64,000 nt of DNA from Streptomyces bluensis (GTDB taxonomy: Bacteria > Actinomycetota > Actinomycetes > Streptomycetales > Streptomycetaceae), in contig NZ_BMVM01000009.1 in NCBI RefSeq assembly GCF_014650715.1, positions 298,017 to 362,016 on the forward strand, read 5' to 3'. Below are positions 8,250-16,508 of this stretch, piece after piece. A model generated the notes under the pieces. That model saw only the letters and a list, made by a program, of their open reading frames with translations. It did no database searches and had not been told where the DNA came from. The number at the start of each line of letters is the position of its first letter. The stretch's first letter is position 1. The position numbers and the translations under genes are program-made.

Positions 8250-9680
8250 TCAGAAAACCTTGCCGGGGTTGAGGATGCCCAATGGGTCAAAGACCTGTTT
8301 GATACCGCGCTGCATCTCCAGCGACACCGGCCCGAGCTCGCGAGCGAGCCATTCCTTCTTCAGCAGCCCCACACCGTGCTCGCCCGTGATCGTGCCGCCG
8401 AGATCAAGGCCGAGTGCCATGATCTGGTCGAACGACTCACGCGCCCGACGCGACTCGTCCTCGTCGTTGGCGTCGAAGCACACCGTCGGGTGCGTGTTGC
8501 CGTCGCCCGCGTGAGCGACGACACCGATCGTGAGGTCGACATCGTCCGCGATCTTCGCGACGCCGTCGAGGAACTCGCCCAGCTTGGAGCGGGGCACGCA
8601 CACGTCGTCGATCATCGTGGTGCCCTTCACCGCTTCGAGCGCGGTGAGTGACAACCGGCGTGCCTGGAGCAGGAGTTCGGACTCGGCGGCGTCGTCCGCC
8701 GGGACGACCTGGGTGGCGCCCGCGGCCTCGCACAGGGCGCCGACCGCGGCGAGGTCGGCGGCGGGGTCGGGGGTGTCGAACGCGGCGAGGAGGAGGGCCT
8801 CGGTGCTCTCCGGGAGGCCCATGTGCGCCAGGTCGTTGACGGCCTTGACCGTCGTACGGTCCATCAGTTCGAGGAGGGACGGCACATGCCCGCCCTCCAT
8901 GATCCGGCAGACGGCGTCGCAGGCGGCGGAGGCGGAGGCGAACTCCGCCGCCAGCACCAGTTGCTGGGGCGGCTGCGGCCTCAGGGCCAGGATCGCGCGG
9001 ACGACGATGCCGAGCGAGCCCTCCGAGCCGACGAACAGGCGCGTGAGGTCGTACCCGGCGACGCCCTTCGCCGTGCGGCGGCCGGTGGACATCAGCCTCC
9101 CGTCGGCGAGCACGACGTCGAGACCGAGCACGTACTCGGCCGTCACCCCGTACTTCACGCAGCACAGGCCGCCGGAGGCCGTGCCGATGTTGCCGCCGAT
9201 GGTGCACATCTCCCAGCTGGAGGGGTCCGGCGGGTAGTAGAGGCCGTGTTCGTTCACCGCGCGGGAGAGCGTGGCGTTGATGACCCCCGGTTCGACGACG
9301 GCGATGCGGTCGACCGGGTTGATCTCCAGGATGCGGTCCATCTTCGTCAGGGACAGCACGATGCAGTCGTCGGCGGCGTTGGCCCCGCCCGACAGGCCGG
9401 TGCGGGCGCCCTGCGGGACGACCGGGACGCGCAGCTCGGTGGCGGTGCGCATGACGTGCTGGACCTGCTCGACGGTGCGTGGCAGCACGACGACGGCCGG
9501 GACGCCGGCCTCGCAGAAGCTCGCCATGTCGTTCGCGTACGAGGCCGTGACGTCCGGGTCGGTGAGGACCGCCTCGGCCGGCAGTCCGGCGAGGAGCCGG
9601 TCCTGGAGGCGGTCGAGGGGGCGGTCCGGAAGTCCGTCCTGGAGTCGGTCGTGGGGTCGGTCGTGGAGGTTGCCGGTCAC
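8250..9680 (-). CDS. FAD-binding oxidase of the GlcD / D-lactate dehydrogenase type
   Basis: Flavoenzyme of the PCMH (VAO) fold, oxidising a 2-hydroxy acid such as glycolate or D-lactate. The FAD-binding half shows PQGARTGLSGGANA and GGNIGTASGGLCCVKYG; the C-terminal half carries AHAGDGNTHP and GEHGVGLLKK, typical of GlcD-type C-terminal domains, and ends in the family's NPGKVF. I choose the GTG at 9680 because GGAAGG sits 7 bases upstream, giving 476 residues; an ATG at 9719 is the alternative. The first 30 or so residues are an odd DRLQD/DRPLD-type repeat not expected in the family, probably a local slippage expansion. No GlcE or GlcF partner lies next to it. Substrate cannot be decided from sequence. 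Confidence 0.9.
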   Translation of the reverse strand: MTGNLHDRPHDRLQDGLPDRPLDRLQDRLLAGLPAEAVLTDPDVTASYANDMASFCEAGVPAVVVLPRTVEQVQHVMRTATELRVPVVPQGARTGLSGGANAADDCIVLSLTKMDRILEINPVDRIAVVEPGVINATLSRAVNEHGLYYPPDPSSWEMCTIGGNIGTASGGLCCVKYGVTAEYVLGLDVVLADGRLMSTGRRTAKGVAGYDLTRLFVGSEGSLGIVVRAILALRPQPPQQLVLAAEFASASAACDAVCRIMEGGHVPSLLELMDRTTVKAVNDLAHMGLPESTEALLLAAFDTPDPAADLAAVGALCEAAGATQVVPADDAAESELLLQARRLSLTALEAVKGTTMIDDVCVPRSKLGEFLDGVAKIADDVDLTIGVVAHAGDGNTHPTVCFDANDEDESRRARESFDQIMALGLDLGGTITGEHGVGLLKKEWLARELGPVSLEMQRGIKQVFDPLGILNPGKVF

Positions 9681-9809
9681 TGCTGTGCCTTCCGGGGGCG
9701 GGGCTTCGCTACGGCTCATGATCACAGCGTCGCACCGGACCGCCATCGGTGTGAACCCGTCGGCGAGGGCCTTTCGGGTGCCGCGTTGTGGTCTTCCTAT
9801 TGACGCACA

Positions 9810-11297
9810 GTGAGCGGCATGAAGAGCGGCATGGAGAGCGAACAGCGGCGGTTCGGGGCGGCCGACCGGATGATGCGGCGCGCACTGGGCTGGACGATGG
9901 CCGGTGGTGCCGTACTCGCCGGTGTGCTGGTGCTGCTGCCGGACGGCGAGCAGCACCAGCAGCAGCCGGTGGCGCCCGCGCCGGCACCCAAGGCGCGGGC
10001 CCGGGCGGCCGTCGCGGCCGGGGTGCCCGCGGCGATGCCGGATCTGGCGGCGCTGATCGGTGACCGCGAGCGGCGGCTGCGGAAGTATCCGGAGGACGGG
10101 CGGGCGTGGGCCGTGCTGGGCACGGCGTATGTGGAGCGGGGGCGCCGTACCGGGGTGGCCGCGGACTTCCCGAGGGCCGAGCGGGCGCTGCGCACCTCGC
10201 TGAAGGTCCGACCGAGCCGGAACGCGGAGGCGTACGACGGGCTGGCCGCGCTGGCGGCCGCGCGACACGACTTCCCGGCGGCCCGGCAGTGGGGCGAGCA
10301 GGCCGTACGGGTGGCGCCCGGGCGCTGGACGGCGTACCCGCTGCTGATCGACGCGTACGACGGTGTCGGCGACTACCAGGCCGCCCGCCGGACCCTGGAC
10401 CAGCTGCTCGCCCTGCGGTCCCGGTCCGCGGTGACGGCGCCCGCGGTGACGGCGCGTGCGGCGCAGGTGTACTGGGACCAGGGCCGGCGCGAGGACGCGG
10501 CCGCGGCGCTCTCGGACGCGGCCGCCCGCGCCGAGGGTCCCACCGAGCGGGCCGCGTACCTCGTGCGGGCGGCCGAACTGGCCTGGCAGCGCGGCGACCT
10601 CAAGGAGTCCCTGCGCTACGCCACGGCCGCCCTGCGCGCCGACCCCGACGACCACGCCGCCGTGGCCGGGCGGGCCCGCGCGCTGGCCGCGCTGGGCCGC
10701 ACGGAGGAGGCGGTACGGGCCTACCGGTCGGCGCTGTCAAGGGCGAGGTCGCCCCAGTACGCCCTGGAGCTGGGCGAGCTGTACGAGTCCCTCGGGCGTC
10801 AGGGCGAGGCACGGGCCCAGTACCGCGTGCTGCGCGAGACGGTACGCGCGGACGCGAAGGCCGGGGTGAACCATTCCCTCTTCCTCGGCCTGTTCGAGGC
10901 GGACCACGGTGACCCTGACAGGGCGGTCCGCCTGCTGCGGGACGAGTGGGAGCGGCAGCCGAGCCTGCGGGCGGCGGACGCGCTGGGCTGGGCCCTGCAC
11001 CGGGCCGGCGAGGACGAGGAGGCGCTCTCGTTCGCGACGCGGGCGACCGACAGGGCCCACGGTGGGGAGGTCCGCAGCGCGCTGTACGCCTACCACCGGG
11101 GCGAGATCGAGTACGCCCTGGAGCGGCCCGGTCCGGCCCGCCGTCACCTGGCCGAGGCCCTGCGCCTCAACCCGTACTTCTCCCTGCTGTACGGGCCCGT
11201 GGCGAGGGAGGCGCTGGGGGAGCTGGGAGAGCCGTCGGACGAGGGTCCGGCGGAACTCGGGCAGCCGGAGGGCCGCTCGGAAGGGGCATCGGCGTAG
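9810..11297 (+). CDS. Membrane-anchored tetratricopeptide-repeat protein
   Basis: Protein of 495 residues. A hydrophobic segment (ALGWTMAGGAVLAGVLVLL, about residues 25-43) follows a short positively charged N-terminus, so it is probably a signal anchor with the rest outside. From about residue 70 the sequence is a chain of TPR-like helix pairs, with A/G/Y at the usual positions (for example AWAVLGTAYVERG and AYRSALSRA), ending about residue 470. TPR arrays bind partners; no enzyme motif is present. The start is uncertain: GTG at 9810 has no good ribosome-binding site, and ATGs at 9819 and 9831 are in frame. It diverges from the FAD oxidase gene and converges with hppD. Confidence 0.8.
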   Translation: MSGMKSGMESEQRRFGAADRMMRRALGWTMAGGAVLAGVLVLLPDGEQHQQQPVAPAPAPKARARAAVAAGVPAAMPDLAALIGDRERRLRKYPEDGRAWAVLGTAYVERGRRTGVAADFPRAERALRTSLKVRPSRNAEAYDGLAALAAARHDFPAARQWGEQAVRVAPGRWTAYPLLIDAYDGVGDYQAARRTLDQLLALRSRSAVTAPAVTARAAQVYWDQGRREDAAAALSDAAARAEGPTERAAYLVRAAELAWQRGDLKESLRYATAALRADPDDHAAVAGRARALAALGRTEEAVRAYRSALSRARSPQYALELGELYESLGRQGEARAQYRVLRETVRADAKAGVNHSLFLGLFEADHGDPDRAVRLLRDEWERQPSLRAADALGWALHRAGEDEEALSFATRATDRAHGGEVRSALYAYHRGEIEYALERPGPARRHLAEALRLNPYFSLLYGPVAREALGELGEPSDEGPAELGQPEGRSEGASA

Positions 11298-11306
11298 ACC
11301 GGGGAG

Positions 11307-11335
11307 GGTGGCCGCCGGGGCTACCGGCGGCTACC
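11307..11335. terminator. Hairpin between convergent TPR gene and hppD
   Basis: GGTGGCCGCCGG / CCGGCGGCTACC pair over 12 bp with one G-T position and a 5-base loop. It lies between two convergent stops (11297 and 11358). It is followed by repeats of ccggggccac up to about 11360, which could form alternative stems. Likely a bidirectional terminator. Confidence 0.55.
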
Positions 11336-11357
11336 GGGGCCACCGGGGCCACCGGGG

Positions 11358-12503
11358 CTACAGATTGCCCCGCTTGGCCTGCTCCCTCTCGATCGCCTCG
11401 AACAGCGCCTTGAAGTTGCCCTTGCCGAATCCCATCGAACCGTGCCGTTCGATGATCTCGAAGAAGACGGTCGGACGGTCCTGAACGGGCTTGGTGAAGA
11501 TCTGGAGGAGGTAGCCGTCCTCGTCCCGGTCGGCGAGGATCTTCAGCTCGCGCAGGGTCTCCACGGGCACGCGGGTGTCGCCGACCCACTCGCCGAGGGT
11601 GTCGTAGTACGAGTCCGGGGTGTCGAGGAACTGCACACCGGCCGCGCGCATGGTCCGTACCGTCTGGACGATGTCGTTGGTGTTGAGCGCGATGTGCTGG
11701 ACGCCGGCGCCGCCGTAGAACTCCAGGTACTCGTCGATCTGGGACTTCTTCTTGGCGACGGCGGGCTCGTTGATCGGGAACTTGACCTTGAGTGTGCCGT
11801 CGGCGACGACCTTCGACATCAGGGCGCTGTACTCGGTGGCGATGTCGTCGCCCACGAACTCCTTCATGTTCGTGAAGCCCATGACCTTGTTGTAGAAGCC
11901 GACCCACTCGTTCATGCGGCCGAGTTCGACGTTGCCGACGCAGTGGTCGATGGCCTGGAAGGTGCGGTGGGCGGGCGGCTCGACGATCGGGGCGGCGGCC
12001 ACGAAGCCGGGGAGGTAGGGGCCGTCGTAACCGGTGCGCTCGACGAGGGTGTGCCGGGTGGAGCCGTACGTGGCGATCGCGGCGAGGACGACCGTGCCGT
12101 GCTCGTCCTTCTGTTCGTACGGCTCGGCGACGGAGCGGGCGCCGTGCTCGATCGCGTAGGCGTACGCCCGGCGCACGTCCGGGACCTCGATGGCGAGGTC
12201 GACGACGCCGTCGCCGTGCTCGGCCACGTGCTCGGCGAGGAAGTGGCCCCAGGTGGTGGCGGCCTTGATGACCGAGGTGAAGACGAAGCGGGCGGAGCCG
12301 TTCTCCAGGACGTAGCTCGCGGTCTCGCGGCTGCCGTTCTCCGGTCCGGAGTAGGCCACCAGCCGCATGCCGAAAGCGGTGGAGTAGTAGTGGGCAGCCT
12401 GCTTGGCGTTGCCCACGGCGAACACGACCGCGTCCATTCCCTTGACCGGGAAGGGGTCGGCCTGCCGTGCGGTGTCGGGAGCGTGGTGTGTGGTCTGCGT
12501 CAT
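11358..12503 (-). CDS. hppD: 4-hydroxyphenylpyruvate dioxygenase
   Basis: Converts 4-hydroxyphenylpyruvate to homogentisate in tyrosine catabolism; non-haem iron enzyme of the vicinal-oxygen-chelate fold. The protein has 381 residues. The iron ligands fall at His187 (AIDHCVGN), His270 (GVQHIAL) and Glu349 (FFEIIERHG), the same numbers as in the well-studied Streptomyces avermitilis enzyme. The first half is the degenerate VOC domain, the second half the catalytic one. An Lrp/AsnC-family gene is divergent 122 bases away, a plausible amino-acid-responsive regulator. Confident. Confidence 0.97.
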   Translation of the reverse strand: MTQTTHHAPDTARQADPFPVKGMDAVVFAVGNAKQAAHYYSTAFGMRLVAYSGPENGSRETASYVLENGSARFVFTSVIKAATTWGHFLAEHVAEHGDGVVDLAIEVPDVRRAYAYAIEHGARSVAEPYEQKDEHGTVVLAAIATYGSTRHTLVERTGYDGPYLPGFVAAAPIVEPPAHRTFQAIDHCVGNVELGRMNEWVGFYNKVMGFTNMKEFVGDDIATEYSALMSKVVADGTLKVKFPINEPAVAKKKSQIDEYLEFYGGAGVQHIALNTNDIVQTVRTMRAAGVQFLDTPDSYYDTLGEWVGDTRVPVETLRELKILADRDEDGYLLQIFTKPVQDRPTVFFEIIERHGSMGFGKGNFKALFEAIEREQAKRGNL

Positions 12504-12625
12504 AGGCGCAGAGTCTCTCGCTGCGGCAAGGTGCGCAACAGTTCACCGATTCGCTGGACAATCTGCTCAGCGGAAGGCCCGCGATGGCGGGTTCCCTGTA
12601 CAGGGTGACTACCGGGGAGGTCCTC

Positions 12626-13099
12626 ATGGCGATCGATCAACTGGATGGGCGGATCATCGCGCTGCTGGCCCGGGAGCCGCGGATCGGCGTGCTGGAGATG
12701 TCCCGGCGGCTCGGGGTGGCGCGCGGGACGGTGCAGGCCCGGCTCGACCGGCTCCAGTCGGACGGCGTCATCCGCGGGTTCGGCCCGCAGGTGGACCCGG
12801 CCGCCCTCGGGTACCCGGTGACGGCGTTCGCGACGCTGCAGATCCGGCAGGGCCAGGGCCCGGACGTACGGGCGCACCTGTCGACCGTGCCGGAGGTACT
12901 GGAACTCCACACGACGACCGGCAACGGCGACATGCTCTGCCGCCTCGTGGCCCGCTCGAACGCGGACCTCCAACGGGTGATCGACCGCGTCGTCGGCTTC
13001 GACGGCATCGTCCGCGCCTCCACAGCCATCGTCATGGAAAACCCGGTCCCACTACGGGTGATTCCCCTGGTGGAACAGGCGGCGGAGGAGCGGGGGTAG
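12626..13099 (+). CDS. Lrp/AsnC-family transcriptional regulator
   Basis: Protein of 157 residues starting at the ATG at 12626, placed 5 bases after GGGGAGG; an in-frame start 42 bases earlier lacks such a site. Residues about 3-60 are the AsnC-type winged helix-turn-helix (LDGRIIALLAREPRIGVLEM, then RRLGVARGTVQARL). The rest is a RAM-type ligand-binding/oligomerisation domain (TTTGNGDMLCRLVARSN). Divergence from hppD suggests that it controls tyrosine/aromatic catabolism in response to an amino acid. That role is inferred from position. Confidence 0.9.
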   Translation: MAIDQLDGRIIALLAREPRIGVLEMSRRLGVARGTVQARLDRLQSDGVIRGFGPQVDPAALGYPVTAFATLQIRQGQGPDVRAHLSTVPEVLELHTTTGNGDMLCRLVARSNADLQRVIDRVVGFDGIVRASTAIVMENPVPLRVIPLVEQAAEERG

Positions 13100-13169
13100 G
13101 GGGTAGCTCCGCCTGACCGCCGCGCCGAAGTCGAGCGTCGCGGGGCATGCGGGAGTTTGACGACAGGGC

Positions 13170-13970
13170 CTAGCAGCTCGGGACCGAGCCCTTGTCCTTT
13201 TCCAGGGCCATCAGGGAGTTCACGGCGCCCTTCAATGTGGTCACCGGGATCAGGCGCAGGCCCTTGGGGAGTTCGGACTTCGCGTCGGAGCACTCGGCCT
13301 TCGGGACCAGGAAGACCGTGGCGCCGTCGCGGTGGGCTGCCTGGGTCTTGAGGGCCACCCCGCCGACCGGGCCGACCTCGCCGGCGGCGTCGATCGTCCC
13401 CGTACCGGCGATGACGCGGCCCCCCGTGAGGTCGCCGCCGCTGCCGTCGCCGTTGAGTTTGTCGATGACGCCGAGGGAGAACAGGAGGCCGGCGCTGGGG
13501 CCGCCGACGTCGGACAGCTTCAGGGTGACCTTGATGTCGTCGCCGGCCTTGCCCAGGTAGCCGAGCGCCGCCTGGGTCGCCGCGTCCTGGGACCTCTTCA
13601 TCTCCGCCTCGTTGCGCCGCTCGATCTCCTTGACGTTGCCGCCGCTCGGGTAGACCGCGTCACGCGGCATCACGGCCTGGTCCGTACGGAACCAGCCGTC
13701 GACGACGTCGGCGAGCCCGACGCGGGCGTCCGGGCCCGTCGCCTCGATCGTCGTCATCCGCAGCTGTCCGCGCGTCTCGCGGGGCGTCGCACCGGTGATG
13801 GTGATCACCGGCGCGCCCTTGTTCGAGCCGAGGACGTTCGCCGTCATGCCGGGTTGCGCCACGGAGAAGGGCAGCGGCGCGAACGCCGCCGTGGCGAGCA
13901 GGGCCACGACGGGCAGGGCGCTGAGGGCGACGGCCTTGGGGCGCGACAGGCTGGAGAGGCGTGAGAGCAC
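13170..13970 (-). CDS. Secreted S16 (Lon-type) serine protease domain protein
   Basis: Protein of 266 residues starting at GTG 13970. Residues about 12-38 form a signal peptide or membrane anchor (hydrophobic Ala/Leu/Val run after RPK). The C-terminal half is a Lon proteolytic (S16) domain with the Ser-Lys dyad: Ser159 in GGPSAG and Lys208 in GVALKTQA. Related actinobacterial and Firmicute proteins of this group (YlbL-like) carry a PDZ domain between anchor and protease; here the intervening 110 or so residues do not read as a clear PDZ, so it may be a short or diverged form. Convergent with the Lrp gene. Substrate unknown. Confidence 0.85.
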   Translation of the reverse strand: MLSRLSSLSRPKAVALSALPVVALLATAAFAPLPFSVAQPGMTANVLGSNKGAPVITITGATPRETRGQLRMTTIEATGPDARVGLADVVDGWFRTDQAVMPRDAVYPSGGNVKEIERRNEAEMKRSQDAATQAALGYLGKAGDDIKVTLKLSDVGGPSAGLLFSLGVIDKLNGDGSGGDLTGGRVIAGTGTIDAAGEVGPVGGVALKTQAAHRDGATVFLVPKAECSDAKSELPKGLRLIPVTTLKGAVNSLMALEKDKGSVPSC

Positions 13971-14033
13971 GGAATCAATCTAACGCGACGGTGGCATCCG
14001 GCCAGTTGGCGGGCGGCCCCTGAGCGCTGGGCC

Positions 14034-14081
14034 CTGGGTCCTGGGTCTTGGGTCTTGGGTCGGTCCTGGATCCTGGGTCCT
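14034..14081. repeat. 7-bp tandem repeat
   Basis: Four tandem copies of (c/t)tgggtc at 14034-14061, then decayed copies to about 14081, ending at the stop codon of the MarR gene. Non-coding and probably slippage-derived. Confidence 0.7.
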
Positions 14082-14082
14082 G

Positions 14083-14601
14083 TCAGTTCACGTCCGCCTG
14101 GGCGTCCGCGTGCTCGAACACTTCGAGCATCCGTGTCAGCACGCGTACGCAGGTGTCCACGTCCGCGTCGGTCAGGTCGCCGCCCACCCGTTTCAGCAGC
14201 TCGCTCTCGCGGGCGATGACCGTCTCGATGACCGTGCGGCCGGCGTCGGTCAGGCGGATGAGCGAGGACCGCTGGTGGGCGGGGTTGGGGATGGCCTCGA
14301 CCAGTCCGCCGGCCGCCGCGTCGTTGACCATCCGCTGCACGAACTGGCGGCTGAGCTCCTGCGCGCGGGCCATCCGCGGGACGGTCATCGGCCCGTGGGC
14401 GCGCAGGAGGTCCAGTACGGCACGGACGCCGATGGACAGCCCTTCGACCGGCTCGTTCAGCTCCACCCTGCGGCTCACCCGCCGGTACAGCGGGCCCAGG
14501 ACGGCGAACACCTCGTACATGCGGGAGGCCAGTTCGTCGGGCGGGAGGGGGGCCGGTTCGTCATCGCCCTTGCTCGTGGTCTTGCCCTTGCTCTTGCTCA
14601 C
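14083..14601 (-). CDS. MarR-family transcriptional regulator
   Basis: Protein of 172 residues from GTG 14601; an upstream in-frame ATG would place the start inside the operator. Residues 1-20 are Lys/Ser/Gly-rich; then comes a MarR winged helix (about residues 55-125), with recognition-helix region MARAQELSRQFVQRMV and wing region NPAHQRSSLIRLTDAG. Long flanking helices serve for dimerisation. It is divergent from an alpha/beta hydrolase gene whose start codon overlaps one copy of a duplicated 15-base motif, so it very likely represses both genes and responds to a small molecule or substrate of the hydrolase. Confidence 0.9.
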   Translation of the reverse strand: MSKSKGKTTSKGDDEPAPLPPDELASRMYEVFAVLGPLYRRVSRRVELNEPVEGLSIGVRAVLDLLRAHGPMTVPRMARAQELSRQFVQRMVNDAAAGGLVEAIPNPAHQRSSLIRLTDAGRTVIETVIARESELLKRVGGDLTDADVDTCVRVLTRMLEVFEHADAQADVN

Positions 14602-14618
14602 GGACCCACGAAACCAGA

Positions 14619-14668
14619 ATGACACCTTGGTTGCCAAACCATGGGGCAACATGACACCTTGGTTGTCA
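14619..14668. promoter_or_regulatory. Duplicated MarR-type operator overlapping the hydrolase start
   Basis: ATGACACCTTGGTTG occurs at 14619-14633 and again at 14651-14665, exactly 32 bp (three helical turns) apart. The right copy extends to an imperfect palindrome, TGACACCTTGGTTGTCA (14652-14668), whose last base is the A of the hydrolase ATG. Position and symmetry fit binding sites for the divergent MarR protein. The hydrolase has no ribosome-binding site in front of the ATG, so its message may be leaderless. Confidence 0.7.
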
Positions 14669-15495
14669 TGACTGATGCCTCGCAGATGTTCACGTTCCCG
14701 TCCGACGACGGCCTTCTCGCCTACCGCGACACCGGCGGCCCGGGCGCCCCCGTCGTGCTGCTGCACGGCGGCTTCACCGACCACCGCATGTGGGACGACG
14801 TCGTACCGCTCCTCGCGGTCGGCCACCGGGTGATCGCACCGGACGCACGGGGCCACGGCGCGTCCGACAACGCGAGCCGGCCCTTCCGGTTCACGGACGA
14901 CCTCGCCGCGCTCCTGCGCCATCTGGACGTGGGCCCCGCCGTCCTGGCGGGGATGTCGATGGGTGCGGCCATCGCGGTCGACACCGCGCTGGAGCACCCG
15001 GGCCTCGTGCGCGCACTCGCCGTCAGCGGCGCGGGAACCAGCGAGCCCGAGTACCGGGACCCCTGGACCATGGACTTCGTGGCCCGCCGTCAGGCCGCCC
15101 TGGAAGCCGGTGACATCGAGGGCTGGGTCGACGCCTCCCTGTCAGCCGTGGCCGGCCCGCACCGCACGCTCGACGAGGTCGACCCCGATGTCGTACGACG
15201 CGTACGGGAGATGCTGCGCGGGACCATCACCAAGCACACGGCCGACGAACCCGACTGGTCCGTCCCCGTGACCGACACCTGGGCCCGCGCCGCGGACATC
15301 ACGGTCCCCGTGCTGGCCGTCAACGGCGCCCTCGACGCATCCGACCTGATCGCCATGGCCGACCGCCTCGTCGGCATCGTCGCGGGCGACAGCCGCACGA
15401 CGGCGATCGAGGACGCCGCCCACTACGTCCCCATGGAACGGCCGGACACCTTCACCAAGATCCTGCTGGAGTGGCTCGGCGACATCTCTGGTTGA
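14668..15495 (+). CDS. Alpha/beta-fold hydrolase
   Basis: Protein of 275 residues. Oxyanion-hole motif LLHGG near residue 30; nucleophile Ser97 in GMSMG; acid Asp223 in NGALDASD; His252 in DAAHYVP. The catalytic set is therefore complete. The closest named groups are esterases, lactonases and haloperoxidase-like hydrolases of about 270 residues; the substrate cannot be named. I start at 14668, immediately after the operator motif; an ATG at 14641 lies between the two operator copies. Expression is probably controlled by the divergent MarR. Confidence 0.9.
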   Translation: MTDASQMFTFPSDDGLLAYRDTGGPGAPVVLLHGGFTDHRMWDDVVPLLAVGHRVIAPDARGHGASDNASRPFRFTDDLAALLRHLDVGPAVLAGMSMGAAIAVDTALEHPGLVRALAVSGAGTSEPEYRDPWTMDFVARRQAALEAGDIEGWVDASLSAVAGPHRTLDEVDPDVVRRVREMLRGTITKHTADEPDWSVPVTDTWARAADITVPVLAVNGALDASDLIAMADRLVGIVAGDSRTTAIEDAAHYVPMERPDTFTKILLEWLGDISG

Positions 15496-15514
15496 CCTGG
15501 TTGACCTGGTTGAC
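15488..15514. repeat. Three tandem copies of a 9-mer at a gene end
   Basis: CTGGTTGAC is repeated three times in perfect tandem across the hydrolase stop codon (TGA at 15493-15495). A slippage product that would extend the protein by three residues per copy if the first TGA were lost. Confidence 0.7.
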
Positions 15515-15539
15515 ACCGTGCCGCCGCGATCGGCTCAGC

Positions 15540-16181
15540 TCAGCGCAGCGCCTCGGCGACTTCCCGTGCGGCGTCGAGGACCCGCGGGCCCACGCGCTCC
15601 GGCACCGCGTCCGCGAGCATCACGACGCCCACGCTGCCCTCGACGCCGGTCACCCCCAGTAGCGGTGCCGCGGCGCCGCTCGCGCCGGCCTCCAGCTCTC
15701 CGTGCGTGAGGGTGTACCCGGGCCCGTCGACCGGCTGTTGCCGGGCCGCGAGGATGGCGCGCCCCGCGGCACCCCGGTCCAGGGGATGCCGGAACCCGGC
15801 CCGGTACGCCACGTGGTAGTCCGTCCACGTCGGCTCGACGACCGCGACGGCCAGCGCCTCCGCACCGTCGACGAGGGTCAGATGGGCCGTGGCGCCGATG
15901 TCCTCCGCGAGCGAGCGCAGCGCGGGCAGGGCGGCCTCACGGACCAGAGGATGCACCTGGCGGCCCAGACGGAGCACGCCGAGGCCGACACGGGCCCGGC
16001 CTCCCAGGTCACGGCGTACAAGGGCGTGCTGCTCCAGCGTGGCGAGCAACCGGTACACAACGGTCCGGTTCACGCCCAGCTTGTGCGAGAGCTCGGTGAC
16101 GGTCAGCCCGTGGTCCGTGTCGGCGAGCAGCTTGAGGACACGCAGTCCCCGGTCGAGCGTCTGGGAGGTCTCCGCGGTCAC
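15540..16181 (-). CDS. IclR-family transcriptional regulator
   Basis: Protein of 213 residues. I choose GTG 16181 because GAAGGAG lies 8 bases before it; a GTG at 16190 overlaps that site. Residues about 8-65 are the N-terminal winged helix (TLDRGLRVLKLL; LSHKLGVNRTVVYRLLATL). The remainder is a shortened IclR effector domain (EPTWTDYHVAYRAG). Total length is below the usual 250 or so residues, as in other small actinobacterial members. Regulated genes cannot be inferred: the flanking genes are convergent or upstream on the same strand and unrelated. Confidence 0.88.
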   Translation of the reverse strand: MTAETSQTLDRGLRVLKLLADTDHGLTVTELSHKLGVNRTVVYRLLATLEQHALVRRDLGGRARVGLGVLRLGRQVHPLVREAALPALRSLAEDIGATAHLTLVDGAEALAVAVVEPTWTDYHVAYRAGFRHPLDRGAAGRAILAARQQPVDGPGYTLTHGELEAGASGAAAPLLGVTGVEGSVGVVMLADAVPERVGPRVLDAAREVAEALR

Positions 16182-16508
16182 GACGCCCACTCCTTCGTGG
16201 TGAGGGCGGCGGCCCCTTCCGCGGCGGGTGCGTCGCCGGTCCCGTCGGCGACGCGCTTCAGTGGCCGCCGGTCGGCTGGACCCGGAGATGCTCCGGGTGG
16301 AGTCGCTTCACGGCTGCGCTCCGCGGCGGCACTGCCACGGGGCGTATGCGTGTGGGGACAGTAGCGAGCCGGTTCGCTGAGCGGAAGCCTCCGTCCAGAA
16401 TCCGGTCACTCACCGGTACGGACCACTCCGCTTTGCCCCGGAATACGACGGCGCGCGCCGCCCGGCGCACACAGCCCCCGCACCGGCGCGCGCACCACGC
16501 ATTCCCGC
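16182..16508. other. Intergenic region upstream of the IclR gene, with hairpin
   Basis: Gap of 327 bases between the helicase stop and the IclR start, both on the minus strand. It contains a hairpin with perfect 9-bp arms GCGTCGCCG / CGGCGACGC and a 7-base loop at 16230-16254, a candidate terminator for the helicase transcript. Short open frames here lack ribosome-binding sites and are not called as genes. Confidence 0.5.

Noticed and set aside
8681..10655. A longer FAD-oxidase gene starting near 10655
   Set aside because: The extension runs antisense through the TPR gene and has no ribosome-binding site; the GTG at 9680 with GGAAGG gives a family-like length.
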